NCBI GenBank assembly: GCA_002706885.1
Contig: PAKY01000123.1
Coordinates: 1 to 48,315 of the forward strand
Direction: 5' to 3'
Source: Phycisphaerae bacterium
GTDB taxonomy: Bacteria; Planctomycetota; Phycisphaerae; Phycisphaerales; UBA1924
Length of the DNA stretch: 48,315 nucleotides
Both the position numbers and the translations under genes were made by a program. Under the pieces are notes generated by a model that did no database searches, was not told the DNA's origin, and saw only the letters and a program-made list of their open reading frames with translations. Shown here piece after piece: positions 8,641 through 16,888 of this stretch (the first letter of the stretch is position 1; every line of letters starts with the position of its first letter).

Positions 8641-9960
8641 TCAGCCCGCGGTCCAACCAGCCACGCGTTCGACGAAGTTGCCCCGCAGCAGTCGTTCCGC
8701 GTCGGCCTTGATCGCCGCGTCCGTAACCCGTGCCCCGGCCGCCTCCGTGAGCACATACCGCTCCGCGACGCAGTCCGCGATCAAGCGACGCGACTGGCGC
8801 CACTTGTAGATCAACTGCTCGAGGACCCGAGCATCCGAGTGCTGCGGGATGAACGAGGTCCCGAGCAACTCCAGCCGCGTCCGCGTGATCTCGCGTATCT
8901 GCGATGTCGTGTTCACATACCACCAGCATCCGAAGGGGAGCAGGTTCGAGAACTTCCGCGCCGCGACGCACAGCTCGTGCTGGTTCTCGCGGCTGAGCAT
9001 CGTGATCAGGAACGTGACGTCCTGGTGCGTGCGGGCGAGGGCCGCCACCTGGTCAACGTCTGCCCGCCCGAGGCCGTCCCCTGCGAGCCGCATCTCCGGA
9101 TGAACCGCCCGCTTCGCGCCGATCATGAGGGCGAGCATCAGCCCGTGCTCCCGCGCGGCGCGGACGAGGCACTCATCGAACAGCCGTCGGACGATCGAGG
9201 GCGCGTCGCCATCGCTCGCGTATCGAAACGCCGGGGAGAGGCTGCACGCGAGATAGACGGGGGACGTGCGCTCGATCCATTCGTCCAGGAATCGGCGGAC
9301 CTCGGCTGTGGTCTGGCCCGAGAGGTCCTCGCGAACGTCGTACCCCCACGCGGCGAGGCGTTCGCAGGCCGATGGCCACTGTTCGACGATCGGGTCAACC
9401 CGCACGACCGCGGCAAAGCGCGGGTCGGGGTCTACCCCTGCCTCCCACCGAGGCCGTTCGAGATCGCTGAACGGCTCGTTGGTCATCACGATCCGCTCGA
9501 CGCCCGACAGCCGCATCACCTCGTCGATGTGCGTGTCGATGTCCCGCGCCGCGAACCAGCTCCGATACCCGGCCAGATCGGGCTCAGCGGGGTCGAGCCC
9601 GAGCGACGTCAGGATGTCGATCAGCCCGACGCAGGCCTCGCTGACGGGGGGGCGTTCCACGAAGAGGTTCCGCCAAACGAGATCCGCCCGCTCAGGGGTC
9701 GGCATGGCCCAGAACGCCGCGGGGGTCAGCGAGCCGGGTTCGAGCACGCGGAAGACCTCGTCGACGAAGTAGTGGTACGCGAGCAGCTCGTCAATGCCGT
9801 AGAGCAGCAGGCGCTCGTCGCCGTCCTCGGCGCCGCGATCGAATGCCGGGGCGTAGAGGTGCGTGTGCATGTCGACGACGGGCTGGATGTCAAACGTCGT
9901 GCGCACACGCTCGACGATGCAATGGTCGCCAATCGGAAATCTGCTCGTATCGCTGCTCAT
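8641..9960 (-). CDS. uxaC: Glucuronate isomerase (uronate isomerase family)
   Basis: This 439-residue cytoplasmic enzyme of the amidohydrolase superfamily should convert D-glucuronate to D-fructuronate (and galacturonate to tagaturonate), the first step of uronate catabolism. The family metal-site signature appears near the N-terminus as VVDMHTHLY (about residues 28-36). Later blocks include ERIVMTNEPF, LALMIGAKRAVHPEMRLAGD, and FIPQHSDARVLEQLIYKW near the C-terminus, which are characteristic of uronate isomerases. It is somewhat shorter than the E. coli enzyme (470). It is divergent from the TRAP transporter operon with only 69 bp between starts, which fits co-regulation of uptake and first-step catabolism. 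It supplies fructuronate to the SDR reductase and mannonate dehydratase encoded nearby. Confidence 0.88.
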   Translation of the reverse strand: MSSDTSRFPIGDHCIVERVRTTFDIQPVVDMHTHLYAPAFDRGAEDGDERLLLYGIDELLAYHYFVDEVFRVLEPGSLTPAAFWAMPTPERADLVWRNLFVERPPVSEACVGLIDILTSLGLDPAEPDLAGYRSWFAARDIDTHIDEVMRLSGVERIVMTNEPFSDLERPRWEAGVDPDPRFAAVVRVDPIVEQWPSACERLAAWGYDVREDLSGQTTAEVRRFLDEWIERTSPVYLACSLSPAFRYASDGDAPSIVRRLFDECLVRAAREHGLMLALMIGAKRAVHPEMRLAGDGLGRADVDQVAALARTHQDVTFLITMLSRENQHELCVAARKFSNLLPFGCWWYVNTTSQIREITRTRLELLGTSFIPQHSDARVLEQLIYKWRQSRRLIADCVAERYVLTEAAGARVTDAAIKADAERLLRGNFVERVAGWTAG

Positions 9961-10013
9961 GTGCGCAGTCTCGCTGAGATAGCGGCGTGAAGGGAAGGAA
10001 TTTCGCGGCCATC

Positions 10014-10023
10014 CAGTATACTG
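10014..10023 (+). promoter_or_regulatory. CAGTATACTG palindrome containing a probable -10 box for dctP
   Basis: CAGTATACTG is a perfect 10-bp palindrome, and its centre TATACT is a good -10 hexamer. The last T lies only seven bases before the ATG of the TRAP binding-protein gene, and no Shine-Dalgarno sequence lies between. If TATACT is the -10, transcription would begin at or next to the ATG and give a leaderless mRNA. The palindrome could also be a regulator site overlapping the promoter. No convincing -35 was found. Confidence 0.4.
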
Positions 10024-10029
10024 AACGCA

Positions 10030-11094
10030 ATGGGTGGGAAGGCTTCATCGTTCATCGCAGGGCTGCTCGTCGGCGTCGCGCTCACCGCGGGCGTCGCCGC
10101 GGCGGTTGCGCGACTCGCCGCGTCGAACAGCCCCGCGCCAATCCGTCAGCAGTCGTCGTACGAGGGTGAGGAGATTCGCTCACGGTCCCTTCGCCTGGGC
10201 CACGGCCTCACCACCGATCACCCCGTTCACCTGGGCCTCGTCCGCTTCGCGGAGCTGGTCGGCGAGCGATCGGACGGCCGGATCACGATCCGCATTTTTC
10301 CGAACGGCGAACTCGGCGCCGAAACCACGATGATCGAGCAGCTCCAGTCGGGGACGCTCGATATCGCCAAGGCCTCCGCCGCCCCGATCGGCTCGTTTGC
10401 GCCCGATTTTGCCGTCTTCAGCGTGCCGTACGCCTTCCGGAGCTCCGAGCACTGCTGGGCGGTCCTCGATGGCCCGATCGGTCGCGAGATCCTCGACTCG
10501 CTCTCGAGCCGCGGCCTCCACGGCCTGACCTACTTCGACGCGGGCGCACGCAGCTTCTATACCGTCGGCGAGCCGATCCTGACGCCGGGGGACGTTGAGG
10601 GCCTCAAGGTCCGCGTGATGGAGAGCCGCACGGCAATGGACATGGTCGAGGCCTTCGGTGGGTCGCCCACCCCCATGTCCTACGCCGAGCTTTATTCGGC
10701 CCTCCAGTCCCGCCTTGTCGACGCGGCGGAGAACAACCCGCCGAGCTTTCTGAACAGTCGACACTACGAGGTCGCGAAGCACTTCACCCTGAACGAGCAC
10801 TCGCGCGTGCCCGACGTGCTCATGGTCAGCCGCCGGACGTGGGACGACCTGTCCGGCGTGGAGCGTGCGATCTTCGAGGAGGCGGCGGCCGAGGCGTCCG
10901 TCTACGAGCGCCGGCTCTGGGCCGAACGGACGGCGGCGGCGCTCGAGGAGGTGCGAGCGTTGGGCGTGACCGTACACGACGTGCAGAGGGCGCCGTTCGC
11001 CGCGGCGGTCGCTGAACTCAGGGCGTCGTATGACGGTCGGATCGGTGAGTTGCTCGAGCGCATCGACGGGGTGAGCGTTGACGCGGATGGCTGA
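10030..11094 (+). CDS. TRAP transporter substrate-binding subunit (DctP family), probably uronate
   Basis: This 354-residue solute-binding protein belongs to the DctP/TAXI-unrelated TRAP class. An N-terminal hydrophobic segment (about residues 8-31) lacks an obvious signal-peptidase site and may tether the protein to the membrane. Residues 55-345 carry the DctP fold: RITIRIFPNGELGAETTMIE, then GLKVRVMESR (the conserved Arg that pairs with a substrate carboxylate) and YSALQSRLVDAAENNPPSF. The carboxylate-binding Arg and the neighbouring uronate catabolic genes make glucuronate or a glucuronate-containing oligosaccharide the likely ligand (inference). The membrane-subunit genes follow, with an 8-bp overlap onto dctQ. 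Confidence 0.92.
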   Translation: MGGKASSFIAGLLVGVALTAGVAAAVARLAASNSPAPIRQQSSYEGEEIRSRSLRLGHGLTTDHPVHLGLVRFAELVGERSDGRITIRIFPNGELGAETTMIEQLQSGTLDIAKASAAPIGSFAPDFAVFSVPYAFRSSEHCWAVLDGPIGREILDSLSSRGLHGLTYFDAGARSFYTVGEPILTPGDVEGLKVRVMESRTAMDMVEAFGGSPTPMSYAELYSALQSRLVDAAENNPPSFLNSRHYEVAKHFTLNEHSRVPDVLMVSRRTWDDLSGVERAIFEEAAAEASVYERRLWAERTAAALEEVRALGVTVHDVQRAPFAAAVAELRASYDGRIGELLERIDGVSVDADG

Positions 11095-11608
11095 GCCGTC
11101 GTCATCGAAGCCTTCGCCCATCACGCGTTTCGATGGCGCGGTCGCGAGCGTGAACGCCGTTGTGGCGTCGACGCTTCTGGTACTGCTCACCTTGGATGTG
11201 TTGTGGGGGGTGACGAGCCGGTTCTTTTTGGACGGTCAGGCGCGATGGTCGGAGGAGGCGGCGAGGCTGCTGCTGGTATGGGTGAGCCTGCTCGGGGGGG
11301 CGGTGGCGTACAGCTCGGGTGCGCACTTGGGGCTCGATTTGCTTGTTGAGCGGATGGACCCGGCGGTGGGTCGGATGTGTCGACGGTGCGCGGCGGGGGT
11401 GGTGTACCTCTTCGCGGTCGGCGTCATGGTCGTCGGCGGGGCGTGGCTCTACGCGGAGCGGCTCGGGTTCGGGCAGACGATGCCGGCGCTCGGGATCAGC
11501 CGCGCTTGGCAGTACCTCGCCGTGCCGATCAGCGGGAGCCTGATCGCGATCTCGGCGGTTCGTGAGGTCTTCGAGCCGCGCGGCGTCGAGCACGGAGCAA
11601 TTCCGTGA
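11087..11608 (+). CDS. TRAP transporter small permease (DctQ family)
   Basis: This 173-residue inner-membrane protein has four predicted hydrophobic segments (about residues 22-42, 58-80, 99-121, 136-156). It carries the DctQ-type RWSEEAARLLLVWVSLLGGA block and the GAHLGLDLLV loop. It should pair with the large DctM permease to form the sodium-coupled TRAP membrane unit. The ATG at 11087 overlaps the stop of the binding-protein gene, so translation is probably coupled. An in-frame TTG at 11078 is a less likely start. Confidence 0.92.
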   Translation: MAEPSSSKPSPITRFDGAVASVNAVVASTLLVLLTLDVLWGVTSRFFLDGQARWSEEAARLLLVWVSLLGGAVAYSSGAHLGLDLLVERMDPAVGRMCRRCAAGVVYLFAVGVMVVGGAWLYAERLGFGQTMPALGISRAWQYLAVPISGSLIAISAVREVFEPRGVEHGAIP

Positions 11609-12978
11609 TCGAGGTCGGCGTGACGCTCCTGATCCTCGTCTTCGCGGCTCTGCTGCTCATGCACGTGCCGGTGGCGTTCGCGGTGGGCGTGGCGGCGGTC
11701 GTGGGGCTGCTCGCGGCGAGCGATGCGGAGGGGCTGACGTCGATCGCCGGTCGGATGGCGGCGGGGGTGGACAGCTTCCCGCTGCTCGCGATCCCGTTCT
11801 TCGTGCTCGCGGGGAACGTGATGGGCGCGAGCGGGACGGCGAAGCGGCTGGTCGACGCGGCGCGGGTGCTGGTGGGTTGGATGCCCGGGGGGCTCTCGCT
11901 CGTCAACGTCGTGTCGTGCATGCTCTTCGGCTCGATTTCCGGCTCGGCGGCGGCGGCGATCTCGTCGATCGGGGGGGTGACGATCCCGGCGCTCGAAGCG
12001 GAGGGCGAGGACCGCGGGTACGCGACAGCGCTCTCGACGACGGCGGCGACGACGGGGCTGCTGATCCCGCCGAGCAACGTGATGATCGTGTACGCGGTGG
12101 TGGCGCAGACATCGGTCGCTGCCCTGTTCTTCGCGGGGATCGGGCCGGGGATCCTGCTGGGGATGCTGATCATGGTCGCGGCGCTCCTGACGCGCCGCGC
12201 GGATCCGGCGATGGCCGCGAGGGCGCGGGCGGAGGGGCGGCCGAAGAGCGCGATGGACGGGCTTGTGCGCATTCTGCTTGCGCTGCCGTCGCTGACGCTG
12301 ATCGTCGTGGTGCTCGGCGGGATCCTGGGGGGCGTATTCAGCGCGACGGAGGCGGCGGCGGTGTCGGTGCTGCTTGCGTTCGTGATCGGGGTGTTCGATC
12401 GATTCGTGCAGGCGGCGCGGCGTGAGGAGGCGCCGAAGCTGACGATGCGATCTCTGCCACGGATTGTGCATCTGTCGACGACAACGACAGCGATCGTGAT
12501 GTTCCTGATCGCGACGAGCCAGGCGATGAGCTGGGTGCTCGCGTACCTGCGGATCCCGCAGACGTTCGCGACGGAGTTGCTGGCGATCACGAGCGACCCG
12601 ATTGCGCTGCTCGTGCTCATGAATGTGACGCTGCTTGTTGTCGGGACGTTCCTGGATATGACCCCGGCGATCCTGATCTTCACGCCGATCTTCCTGCCCG
12701 TCGCGGAGTCGCTCGGGCTCCACCCCGCTCACTTCGGGATCGTGATGATCCTGAACCTCTCGATCGGGCTGTGCACGCCGCCGGTGGGGACGTGTCTGTT
12801 CGTCGGCTGCAGCGTCGGAAAGGTTTCGATTCCGCGCATCACCAAGCCGATCCTGCCGTTCTACGGCGCGATGGTCGCGGCGCTGGCGGTAACGACGGGG
12901 CTCGAGGCGCTGAGCATGTGGCTTCCTTCTTCGCTTGATCTCATCGACCCGGGCACGCCCGTGGTATCGGAGCATTGA
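11605..12978 (+). CDS. TRAP transporter large permease (DctM family)
   Basis: This 457-residue polytopic membrane protein is the transport channel of the TRAP system. Family blocks are visible throughout: SFPLLAIPFFVLAGNVM, MLFGSISGSAAAAISSIGGV, STTAATTGLLIPPSNVMIVY, GGIFS-like GGVFSATEAAAVSVLLAF, and NLSIGLCTPPVGTCLFVGC near the C-terminus. About 12 hydrophobic segments are present. It is a little longer than typical DctM proteins (about 425). The GTG start overlaps the dctQ stop by four bases (GTGA), which indicates coupled translation. The fructuronate reductase gene follows immediately, tying the transporter to uronate catabolism. Confidence 0.95.
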   Translation: MIEVGVTLLILVFAALLLMHVPVAFAVGVAAVVGLLAASDAEGLTSIAGRMAAGVDSFPLLAIPFFVLAGNVMGASGTAKRLVDAARVLVGWMPGGLSLVNVVSCMLFGSISGSAAAAISSIGGVTIPALEAEGEDRGYATALSTTAATTGLLIPPSNVMIVYAVVAQTSVAALFFAGIGPGILLGMLIMVAALLTRRADPAMAARARAEGRPKSAMDGLVRILLALPSLTLIVVVLGGILGGVFSATEAAAVSVLLAFVIGVFDRFVQAARREEAPKLTMRSLPRIVHLSTTTTAIVMFLIATSQAMSWVLAYLRIPQTFATELLAITSDPIALLVLMNVTLLVVGTFLDMTPAILIFTPIFLPVAESLGLHPAHFGIVMILNLSIGLCTPPVGTCLFVGCSVGKVSIPRITKPILPFYGAMVAALAVTTGLEALSMWLPSSLDLIDPGTPVVSEH

Positions 12979-12980
12979 AC

Positions 12981-13802
12981 ATGGCTGATGGGTCTCTGAA
13001 TCTCTTTGATCTCTCCGGTTCGGTGGTCGCGGTGATCGGCGCCACTGGGACGCTTGGCGGCGCGATCGCGCAAGGGTTGGCGGCGCACGGGGCGACGATC
13101 GCGGTGCTCGGGCGGAACGCCGAGCGAGGGGGCGAGCGGGTCAAAGCCATTGAAGCGGCGGGCGGGGCGGCTCGGTTCGTGCAGGCGGACGCGTTGGATC
13201 GCTCATCGCTTGAGGGCGCACGTGAGGAGATCGAGCGGGAGCTTGGTCCGTGTGACGTGCTCGTCAGCGCGGCAGGGGGGAACGACGCTCGGGCGTCGGT
13301 GACGGATCAGCAGTCGTTCGAGGAACTGCCGCTCGACGCATGGCGGGCGAACTTCGACATGAATCTCGTCGCAGGGGCGCTGCTTCCCGCGCAGGCGTTC
13401 GGGCCGGCGATGGTCGAGCGGGGACAGGGGAGCATCATCAACATCGCGAGCGTCGCGGCGCACATTCCGGTGTCGCGGGGCGTCGCGTACTCGGCGGCGA
13501 AGGCGGCGCTGCTCAACCTCTCGACGTTTCTCTCGCGGGAGTGGGCGACGAAGGGGGTGCGGGTGAACACGATCACGCCCGGTTTCTTCCCCGCGGATCA
13601 GAATCGGGCGCTGCTGTTCGATGAGAAGGGCGAGCCGACAGCGCGGGCGCGACAGATCCTGGGGGCGACGCCGATGAACCGGTTCGGGGCGTCGGAGGAA
13701 CTGGTTGGCGCGGCGGTGTTCCTCGCGAGCCATCGGGCGAGCGGGTTCGTCACGGGGACGGACGTGCGCGTCGATGGGGGGTTCCTGTCGGCGACGATAT
13801 AG
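12981..13802 (+). CDS. uxuB: SDR-family D-mannonate oxidoreductase (fructuronate reductase)
   Basis: This 273-residue short-chain dehydrogenase has the Rossmann glycine motif GATGTLGGAIA (about residues 18-28), the NAG-equivalent SAAGG (about 93-97), a catalytic Ser in INIASVAAH, and the YSAAK catalytic pair (about 172-176). The C-terminal VTGTDVRVDGGF block is typical of classical SDRs. The long insertion PGFFPADQNRALLFDEKGEP and the context place it with SDR-type mannonate oxidoreductases (the Bacillus UxuB/YjmF type), which reduce fructuronate to mannonate with NAD(P)H. It sits two bases after the dctM stop, as the last gene of the TRAP operon. ATG 12981 has CGGAG eight bases upstream. SDR membership is certain; the substrate is inferred from context. 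Confidence 0.82.
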   Translation: MADGSLNLFDLSGSVVAVIGATGTLGGAIAQGLAAHGATIAVLGRNAERGGERVKAIEAAGGAARFVQADALDRSSLEGAREEIERELGPCDVLVSAAGGNDARASVTDQQSFEELPLDAWRANFDMNLVAGALLPAQAFGPAMVERGQGSIINIASVAAHIPVSRGVAYSAAKAALLNLSTFLSREWATKGVRVNTITPGFFPADQNRALLFDEKGEPTARARQILGATPMNRFGASEELVGAAVFLASHRASGFVTGTDVRVDGGFLSATI

Positions 13803-13839
13803 GGGGAGGGGACTGGGGATCGGCGATCGGTTATCGGGG

Positions 13840-13863
13840 TGGTGGTTCGAGTGGTGGTTCGAG
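13840..13863. repeat. Two tandem copies of a 12-mer between convergent genes
   Basis: TGGTGGTTCGAG occurs twice in direct tandem between the convergent uxuB and uxuA stops. It is short and of unknown significance; replication slippage is the simplest origin. Confidence 0.7.
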
Positions 13864-13884
13864 CGCTAGGGGAGGGTTCGCTGG

Positions 13885-14946
13885 TCAGCCTCGTTCGGTC
13901 ATGATGCCGTCGATGGCGCCGAGGAGGTAGGTGGCGCCGAGGGAGCGGTCGAAGAGGCCGTAGCCCGGGGTGCCTGTTTCGCCCCAGATCATGCGGCCGT
14001 GGTCGGGGCGGATGGGGCCGTTGAAGCCGCCCGCCATCAGTTCGGCGAGGACCGCTGGCAGATCCACGTGGCCGAACTCGCGCGGGTGTGCGGACTCGTA
14101 GACCTTGCGGGGGGCGGTGACGCGGACGTTGCGGGCGTGGACGAAGCTCACGCGGTTTGCGAGGTCACGGGCGCCGGCGACGAGATCGTTGTCGGGGTTC
14201 ACGCCGAGTGAGCCGGTGCAGTAGGTCACGCCGTTGGCGGGGTTGTCGACGAGGTCGCAGACGCGTCGGAACGCGGCGGGGCTGGTGACGATGCGCGGGA
14301 GCCCGAGGACGGACCAGCAGGGATCGTCGGGGTGGAGGCCGAGCCGCACGCCGAGTGACGCGGCGGTGGGGACGACGGCTTCGAGGAACTTGGCGAGGGC
14401 GTCCCAGAGGCCTTCTTCGGCGCGGGCGGCGTAGCGCTCGCGGAGGGCGTCGAAGGCGCCGACGTCGAGGTGGTCCCACGCGGGGAGATTCTTGGCGGCG
14501 CCTGAGCGGACCATCTCCTCGAACGCGGGCATCTGGGCGTCGTCGTAGGCGAGGGTGTTGGAGCCGTCGGGGAGGGGCATCGCGAGCTCGGTGCGCACCC
14601 AGTCGGCGATGGGCATGAAGTTGTAGCAGACGGTCTTGACGCCTTCGGCGGCGACGGCTTCGAGGGAGCGGCGCCAGTTGTCGTAGTGGCGAGGCGCTTC
14701 TGGTCCCGCGAGCTTGATCTCGTCGGAGACGGCGATGGACTCGATGACCTCGAGCTTCAGGCCCGCTGCCTCGACGGTGTCGCGGAGCTTGCGCACGTGG
14801 CTTGCGGTCCAGGGCTCGCCGACGGGGACGCCCGTGACGGCGCTGACGATGCCCGTGACGCCCGGGACCTGGCGGATGTGGTCGAGGGGGACGGGGTCGG
14901 TGGGGCCGAACCAGCGCATGCACATCGTGAAGGGGCGGGTGGTCAT
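13885..14946 (-). CDS. uxuA: Mannonate dehydratase
   Basis: This 353-residue enzyme dehydrates D-mannonate to 2-keto-3-deoxy-D-gluconate, the last uronate-specific step in the window. UxuA signatures are clear: MRWFGPTDPVPLDHIRQVPG at the N-terminus, PVGEPW, KTVCYNFMPIADWVRT, RLGLHPDDPCWSVLGLPRIV, SLGVNPDNDL, FVHARNV and GPIRPDHGRMIWGE near the C-terminus (metal and substrate residues). The length is normal. The ATG at 14946 was chosen because the MTTRPFTMCMRW start aligns with the family; the open frame extends far upstream but is arginine/proline-rich noise. It is convergent with uxuB and separated by 185 bp from the permease gene upstream on the same strand, so it may have its own promoter or rely on read-through. 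Confidence 0.95.
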   Translation of the reverse strand: MTTRPFTMCMRWFGPTDPVPLDHIRQVPGVTGIVSAVTGVPVGEPWTASHVRKLRDTVEAAGLKLEVIESIAVSDEIKLAGPEAPRHYDNWRRSLEAVAAEGVKTVCYNFMPIADWVRTELAMPLPDGSNTLAYDDAQMPAFEEMVRSGAAKNLPAWDHLDVGAFDALRERYAARAEEGLWDALAKFLEAVVPTAASLGVRLGLHPDDPCWSVLGLPRIVTSPAAFRRVCDLVDNPANGVTYCTGSLGVNPDNDLVAGARDLANRVSFVHARNVRVTAPRKVYESAHPREFGHVDLPAVLAELMAGGFNGPIRPDHGRMIWGETGTPGYGLFDRSLGATYLLGAIDGIMTERG

Positions 14947-15044
14947 GGGGGGAGGGTACTGGGTTGGTGGCGGGGTTGGTGTGCCGGTGAGGGTGTGGGG
15001 GTGTGCGAGGGAAGACTTCGCGAGGCAGATTTTGGTGTTGATCG

Positions 15045-15130
15045 GCATGCCCGCGCTTCGCGTGGGCATGGCACACAGGACGGAGGGATGGCATACAGGA
15101 CGGAGGGATGGCACACAGGATGGAGGGTTT
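15045..15130. repeat. REP-like palindrome followed by 3 x 20-bp tandem repeat
   Basis: A third copy of the CATGCCC...GGGCATG palindrome (15045-15076) merges into three 20-bp tandem units starting GCACACAGGACGGAGGGATG (15071-15090, 15091-15110, 15111-15130). The units differ at a few positions (GCATAC in the second, GGATGG and a final TTT in the third). The array ends two bases from the stop codon of the ABC permease gene and lies in front of uxuA. No spacers separate the units, so it is a tandem repeat rather than a CRISPR. It may form the 3' end of the ABC/xylose operon transcript. Confidence 0.8.
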
Positions 15131-15131
15131 G

Positions 15132-16001
15132 TCAGCCTTTGACGGCGCCGCTGGCGAGGCCGGAGACGAAGTCGCGTTGGAGCATGAGGAAGAGGACGAG
15201 GACGGGGGCGACGGAGAGGAGGGTGGCGGCCATCTGCATGCCGTAGTCCTGGTAGTAGACGCCCTTCATGTTGGCGACGGCGACGGCGAGTGGCATCTTC
15301 TCGGGGCTGTGGAGGAGGACCTGGGGGACGATGAAGTTGTTCCACATCATGAGGAAGGTGATCATCGCGAAGGCGCCGACCATGGGGCGGAGGAGGGGGA
15401 GGGCGATGTTGGCGAAGATGCCGATCTCGCCCATGCCGTCGATGCGGGCCGCCTCGAGGAGTTCGCGCGGGACGGACTGGATTGTGGCCTGACGGAAGAG
15501 GAAGACACCGAAGGCGGGCGCGAGGCCTGGGAGGAGGATCGCCAGGTAGTTGTCGAGCAGGCCGAGGCGGTGGAAGAGTTCGTACGTGGGCGCGAGCAGG
15601 AGCGGCGGGGGGACGACGAGGAGGGCGAGCGTGACGACCATGAGCGGCGCGGCGCCTCTGAAGCGGAGGCGGGCGAGGGCGTAGCCCGCGGCGGCGCAGG
15701 CGAGGCTCGCGAAGATCGCGAGCGTGCAGGAGAGGAAGAAGCTGTTGGCGATGGCGGAGGCGATGCCGACGTCGTCGAAGAGTCGACGGAAGTTGTCGAG
15801 CGTGAGGCGGTCGAGGGCGAGGGCGCCTGTCTCGTCGACGGGGAAGAAGAGGGAGCTGAAGAAGTCGTCGGCGGACTTGAAAGCGGAGACCACGAGCCAC
15901 GCGATCGGGAGGAGCATCACGAGCGAAGCTGGGAGGAGGATCAGGTGCGGCCAGATCGCGCCGATGACGCCGGGTCGTTGCTTTGGCGCGCCGGCGGCCA
16001 T
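15132..16001 (-). CDS. ABC sugar transporter permease, MalG/CUT1 type
   Basis: This 289-residue inner-membrane permease has six hydrophobic segments and the MalG-type EAA loop ELLEAARIDGMGEIGIFANI followed by LPLLRP (about residues 185-210), which contacts the ATPase. It has the usual length for CUT1 carbohydrate permeases. The ATG at 16001 overlaps the stop of the MalF-type gene (TGATG), with AAGGAGG upstream, so translation is coupled. With the MalF-type permease and binding protein it forms a sugar importer whose gene cluster also carries xylA and xylB. Xylose or xylo-oligosaccharides are therefore the likely substrate. The ATPase gene is not here; the candidate lies at 28485-29621. Confidence 0.93.
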   Translation of the reverse strand: MAAGAPKQRPGVIGAIWPHLILLPASLVMLLPIAWLVVSAFKSADDFFSSLFFPVDETGALALDRLTLDNFRRLFDDVGIASAIANSFFLSCTLAIFASLACAAAGYALARLRFRGAAPLMVVTLALLVVPPPLLLAPTYELFHRLGLLDNYLAILLPGLAPAFGVFLFRQATIQSVPRELLEAARIDGMGEIGIFANIALPLLRPMVGAFAMITFLMMWNNFIVPQVLLHSPEKMPLAVAVANMKGVYYQDYGMQMAATLLSVAPVLVLFLMLQRDFVSGLASGAVKG

Positions 16002-16888
16002 CACGCGGCCTCCTTGCGTGCGACGAGCATCTGGAGGGCGGCGGCGGCGATGAGGGCGAGGCCGAGGAGCCATCCGACGGCGCTGGCCATGCCGAGGTCG
16101 CCCGCGACGAAGGCCTGCTGGTAGAGGTACATGACGACGGTGAGGCCGCGGTTCTCGGTGCCGGCGCCGTTGAGCATGACGTAGGGGAGCTCGAAGAGCT
16201 GCATGCTCCCGATGAAGGAGAGGAGGACGACGAAGGTGAGGACGGGTCGGATGGAGGGGATGACGACGTGGATGAAACGCTGCGCGGGGTTGGCGCCGTC
16301 GATGCGCGCGGCTTCGACGAGTGAGCGGTCGACGGTCTGGAGGGCGGCGAGGAAGTAGACCATGTTGAAGCCGACGTAGAGCCAGAGCGCGATGAGGATG
16401 AGCGAGATGGTGACGTGCTGGTCAAGCCAGGGGAAGTCGAGGTCGAGGCCGATGGTCGCGTGGAGGATCTGGTTGACGGCGCCGACCCGCTTGGCGAAGA
16501 AGACGCCTCCGATCATGGCCGCGAAGACGAGGCCGACGAGCTGGGGCATGAACATGACGAGGCGGTAAACCGTTCGGCCGCGGAGGTCGGGTCGGTTGAG
16601 GAAGCTCGCGAGGATGAGAGCGAGGGGGAGCTGGATGAAGAGCGAGCCGAGGGTAAAGAGGGCGGTGTTGCGCAGCGCGACCCAGAAGAGCGGATCGGTG
16701 AGGGTCATGCGGAAGTTGAGCCAGCCGGCGGGCTCGGTGGCGCCCGGGCCGAAGGTCTGGCTGAAGGCGAGGACGATGGAGCGATAGAGCGGATAGAAAA
16801 TGAAGACGGCGGTGACGATCGCGAAGGGTGCGACGAGGGCCCACGCGGCGCGGCGCTCGCGTCGGTGGATGTGAGCGGACGTTTTCAC
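16001..16888 (-). CDS. ABC sugar transporter permease, MalF/CUT1 type
   Basis: This 295-residue permease begins with a basic N-terminus (HIHRRERRAAWALVAPF), followed by six hydrophobic segments. The MalF-type EAA loop SLVEAARIDGANPAQRFIHV with IPSIRPV is at about residues 195-225, and the C-terminal block MSYLYQQAF-like VVMYLYQQAFVAGDLGMASA matches CUT1 family MalF proteins. The GTG start overlaps the stop of the upstream binding-protein gene by four bases (GTGA), with GGAG eight bases before it. It pairs with the adjacent MalG-type permease. Confidence 0.93.
   Translation of the reverse strand: MKTSAHIHRRERRAAWALVAPFAIVTAVFIFYPLYRSIVLAFSQTFGPGATEPAGWLNFRMTLTDPLFWVALRNTALFTLGSLFIQLPLALILASFLNRPDLRGRTVYRLVMFMPQLVGLVFAAMIGGVFFAKRVGAVNQILHATIGLDLDFPWLDQHVTISLILIALWLYVGFNMVYFLAALQTVDRSLVEAARIDGANPAQRFIHVVIPSIRPVLTFVVLLSFIGSMQLFELPYVMLNGAGTENRGLTVVMYLYQQAFVAGDLGMASAVGWLLGLALIAAAALQMLVARKEAA

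Noticed and set aside
15071-15130. A possible small CRISPR array.
   Set aside because: The three 20-bp units are directly adjacent with no spacers, and no cas genes are present. It is a tandem repeat.
14947-16425. A 493-residue upstream extension of the mannonate dehydratase frame.
   Set aside because: It is low-complexity Ser/Pro/Arg sequence across two well-supported permease genes; the family start is at 14946.
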